The translations under genes were made by a program, and so were the position numbers. Below are positions 63,249 through 64,000 of a stretch of DNA of 64,000 nt, in pieces (position 1 is the first letter of the stretch; every line of letters starts with the position of its first letter). The stretch lies in the NCBI RefSeq assembly GCF_031456545.1, contig NZ_JAVDUV010000001.1:434001-498000 (forward strand), written 5' to 3'. This stretch comes from Agromyces sp. 3263. Its GTDB lineage: Bacteria > Actinomycetota > Actinomycetes > Actinomycetales > Microbacteriaceae. The notes beneath the pieces are model-generated. The model was not told the origin of the DNA and did no database searches. It was given only the letters and a program-made list of their open reading frames with translations.

Positions 63249-63292
63249 CGACGGATGCCGCGGCGGGATCACTCCCGACGCGGCATCCGTCG
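63249..63292 (+). terminator. Terminator of acs built from the GGATGCC word
   Basis: CGACGGATGCCGCG (63249-63262) pairs perfectly with 63279-63292, and after one mismatch the inner bases pair five more times around TCAC. It lies 6 bp after the acs stop. Confidence 0.8.
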
Positions 63293-63343
63293 ACTTCGTC
63301 ACCGTGCGCGTCGTGCCCGGCGTGTGCTGCGCTGCACTGGTTG

Positions 63344-63814
63344 CTACGCGAATTCCACGATCAGCTCGATCTCGACCGGCGCGTCGAGGGGCAGTACCGC
63401 CACGCCGACCGCCGAACGCGCGTGGCGGCCGGCCTCGCCGAACACCTCGCCGAGCAGCTCGGAGGCGCCGTTGACGACCCCCGGCTGGCCCGTGAACGAC
63501 GGGTCGGAGGCGACGAAGCCGACGAGCTTCACGATGCGGATGACGCGGTCGAGCGACCCGATCTCGGCGCGCACGGCGGCGAGCGCGTTCAGGATGCATG
63601 TTCGGGCATACGCCTTCGCATCGTCGGCGGGAACGAGCCCGTGCCCGTCACCGACCTTGCCGGTGGCAGGGAGGCTGCCCGCGACGAAGGGCAGCTGGCC
63701 CGAGGTGTAGACGTACGAGCCGCTGGACACCGCGGGCACGTATGCCGCCACGGGCGGAGCGACCTCGGGGAGCTCGATGCCGAGCTCGGCGAGACGCGCT
63801 TGGACGGCGGCCAT
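63344..63814 (-). CDS. RidA/YjgF-family protein
   Basis: A 156-residue protein of the Rid family, which deaminates reactive enamine or imine intermediates. VYTSGQLPFVAGSLPATGKVG and KAYARTCILNALAAVRAEIGSLDRVIRIVKLVGFVAS are characteristic, and the family trimer-interface Arg/Glu region is at the C terminus (APVEIELIVEFA). A diverged member is possible, because the usual Arg of the RidA active site is not clearly placed. It overlaps the DUF4177 gene by one base (TGATG). Confidence 0.88.
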   Translation of the reverse strand: MAAVQARLAELGIELPEVAPPVAAYVPAVSSGSYVYTSGQLPFVAGSLPATGKVGDGHGLVPADDAKAYARTCILNALAAVRAEIGSLDRVIRIVKLVGFVASDPSFTGQPGVVNGASELLGEVFGEAGRHARSAVGVAVLPLDAPVEIELIVEFA

Positions 63815-64000
63815 CAGGCCTCGCCCTCGAACTGCTTGGCGGCTTGGGCCGCCGCAGCGGCGCCGGCGGACGCCGCGGACGACGACTCGCCGCCGACCGG
63901 GCGCTTGAGGTACGCGACGAGCCCGCCCTCGGGACCCTGCACGACCTGCACGAGCTCCCAGCCCTCGGAGCCCCAGTTGTTCAGGATCGCCGCGGTGTTG
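63814..64000 (-). CDS. DUF4177-like protein, 5' part outside the window
   Basis: Reading the minus strand from the edge gives NTAAILNNWGSEGWELVQVV, then QGPEGGLVAYLKRPVGGE and an Ala/Gln-rich tail ending at TGA 63816-63814. The NNWGxxGWELVQVVxGP pattern is that of small DUF4177 proteins. The start codon lies beyond base 64000. Function unknown. Confidence 0.75.
   Translation of the reverse strand, partial: NTAAILNNWGSEGWELVQVVQGPEGGLVAYLKRPVGGESSSAASAGAAAAAQAAKQFEGEA

Overview
The window is very GC-rich, densely coding actinobacterial chromosome, most likely from a Microbacteriaceae member (Agromyces- or Microbacterium-like). The reasons are the composition, the many ATGA/GTGA stop-start overlaps, a DUF7882-type small protein typical of that family, a RamB-type regulator, a 6C small RNA, a Tad locus with a DUF4244 pilin-like gene, and a strongly over-used GGATGCC/GGCATCC word. 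No insertion sequence, prophage, integrase, rRNA or CRISPR array was seen. The one tRNA is tRNA-Thr(CGU).

Layout. 1-6.8 kb: end of a GNAT acetyltransferase, a HAD phosphatase, then a glycerol regulon (glpD, glpF, glpK on the minus strand) with a divergent SorC-type regulator and two related candidate operators. 6.9-8.0 kb: a membrane-anchored protein with a gluzincin-like HEVGH site. 8.1-11.8 kb: FMN riboswitch and ribD-ribE-ribBA-ribH. 11.9-14.6 kb: a small membrane protein, an MHS-family symporter and a Cys/Met-rich copper-storage-like protein. 14.6-17.7 kb: a His-rich unknown and a three-gene ABC-2 exporter. 17.8-19.9 kb: psuG, a PfkB kinase and a small HTH protein. 20-26.3 kb: ABC exporter, secreted beta-propeller protein, unknown protein, 2H phosphoesterase, DUF559-like protein, DUF1622 membrane protein. 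26.4-31.5 kb: pckG divergent from a RamB-like regulator, then a PadR regulator with a membrane partner. 31.5-35.1 kb: SDR dehydrogenase, thiolase and long-form GAPDH.

36-42.5 kb is a homoprotocatechuate (3,4-dihydroxyphenylacetate) meta-cleavage cluster: hydratase (HpaH), aldolase (HpaI), an unusual FAH-RraA fusion in the HpaG position, a GntR regulator, semialdehyde dehydrogenase (HpaE) and ring-cleavage dioxygenase (HpaD). Two near-identical GATCGTATA palindromes mark its two transcription units. HpaF and the 4-hydroxyphenylacetate hydroxylase are not in the window. 42.5-47.9 kb (minus strand): hydrolase, nicotinamidase, M20 peptidase, PBP4-type DacB and an oxidoreductase. 48-50.8 kb: three small proteins of unknown function and two tandem SGNH esterases.

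50.9-64 kb resembles the topA-Tad-acs neighbourhood of other Actinobacteria: lipoprotein peptidase, holB, tmk, topA, a compact Tad pilus locus (tadA, one TadC-like gene, DUF4244, TadE, Rv3654c-like), a 6C RNA directly upstream of tadA, acs, RidA and a DUF4177 protein cut by the edge.

Across the window, at least ten genes have a -10-like hexamer only 6-7 nt before the start codon, so leaderless transcription looks common. GGATGCC occurs about 70-75 times by eye, and several copies form terminator-like hairpins.
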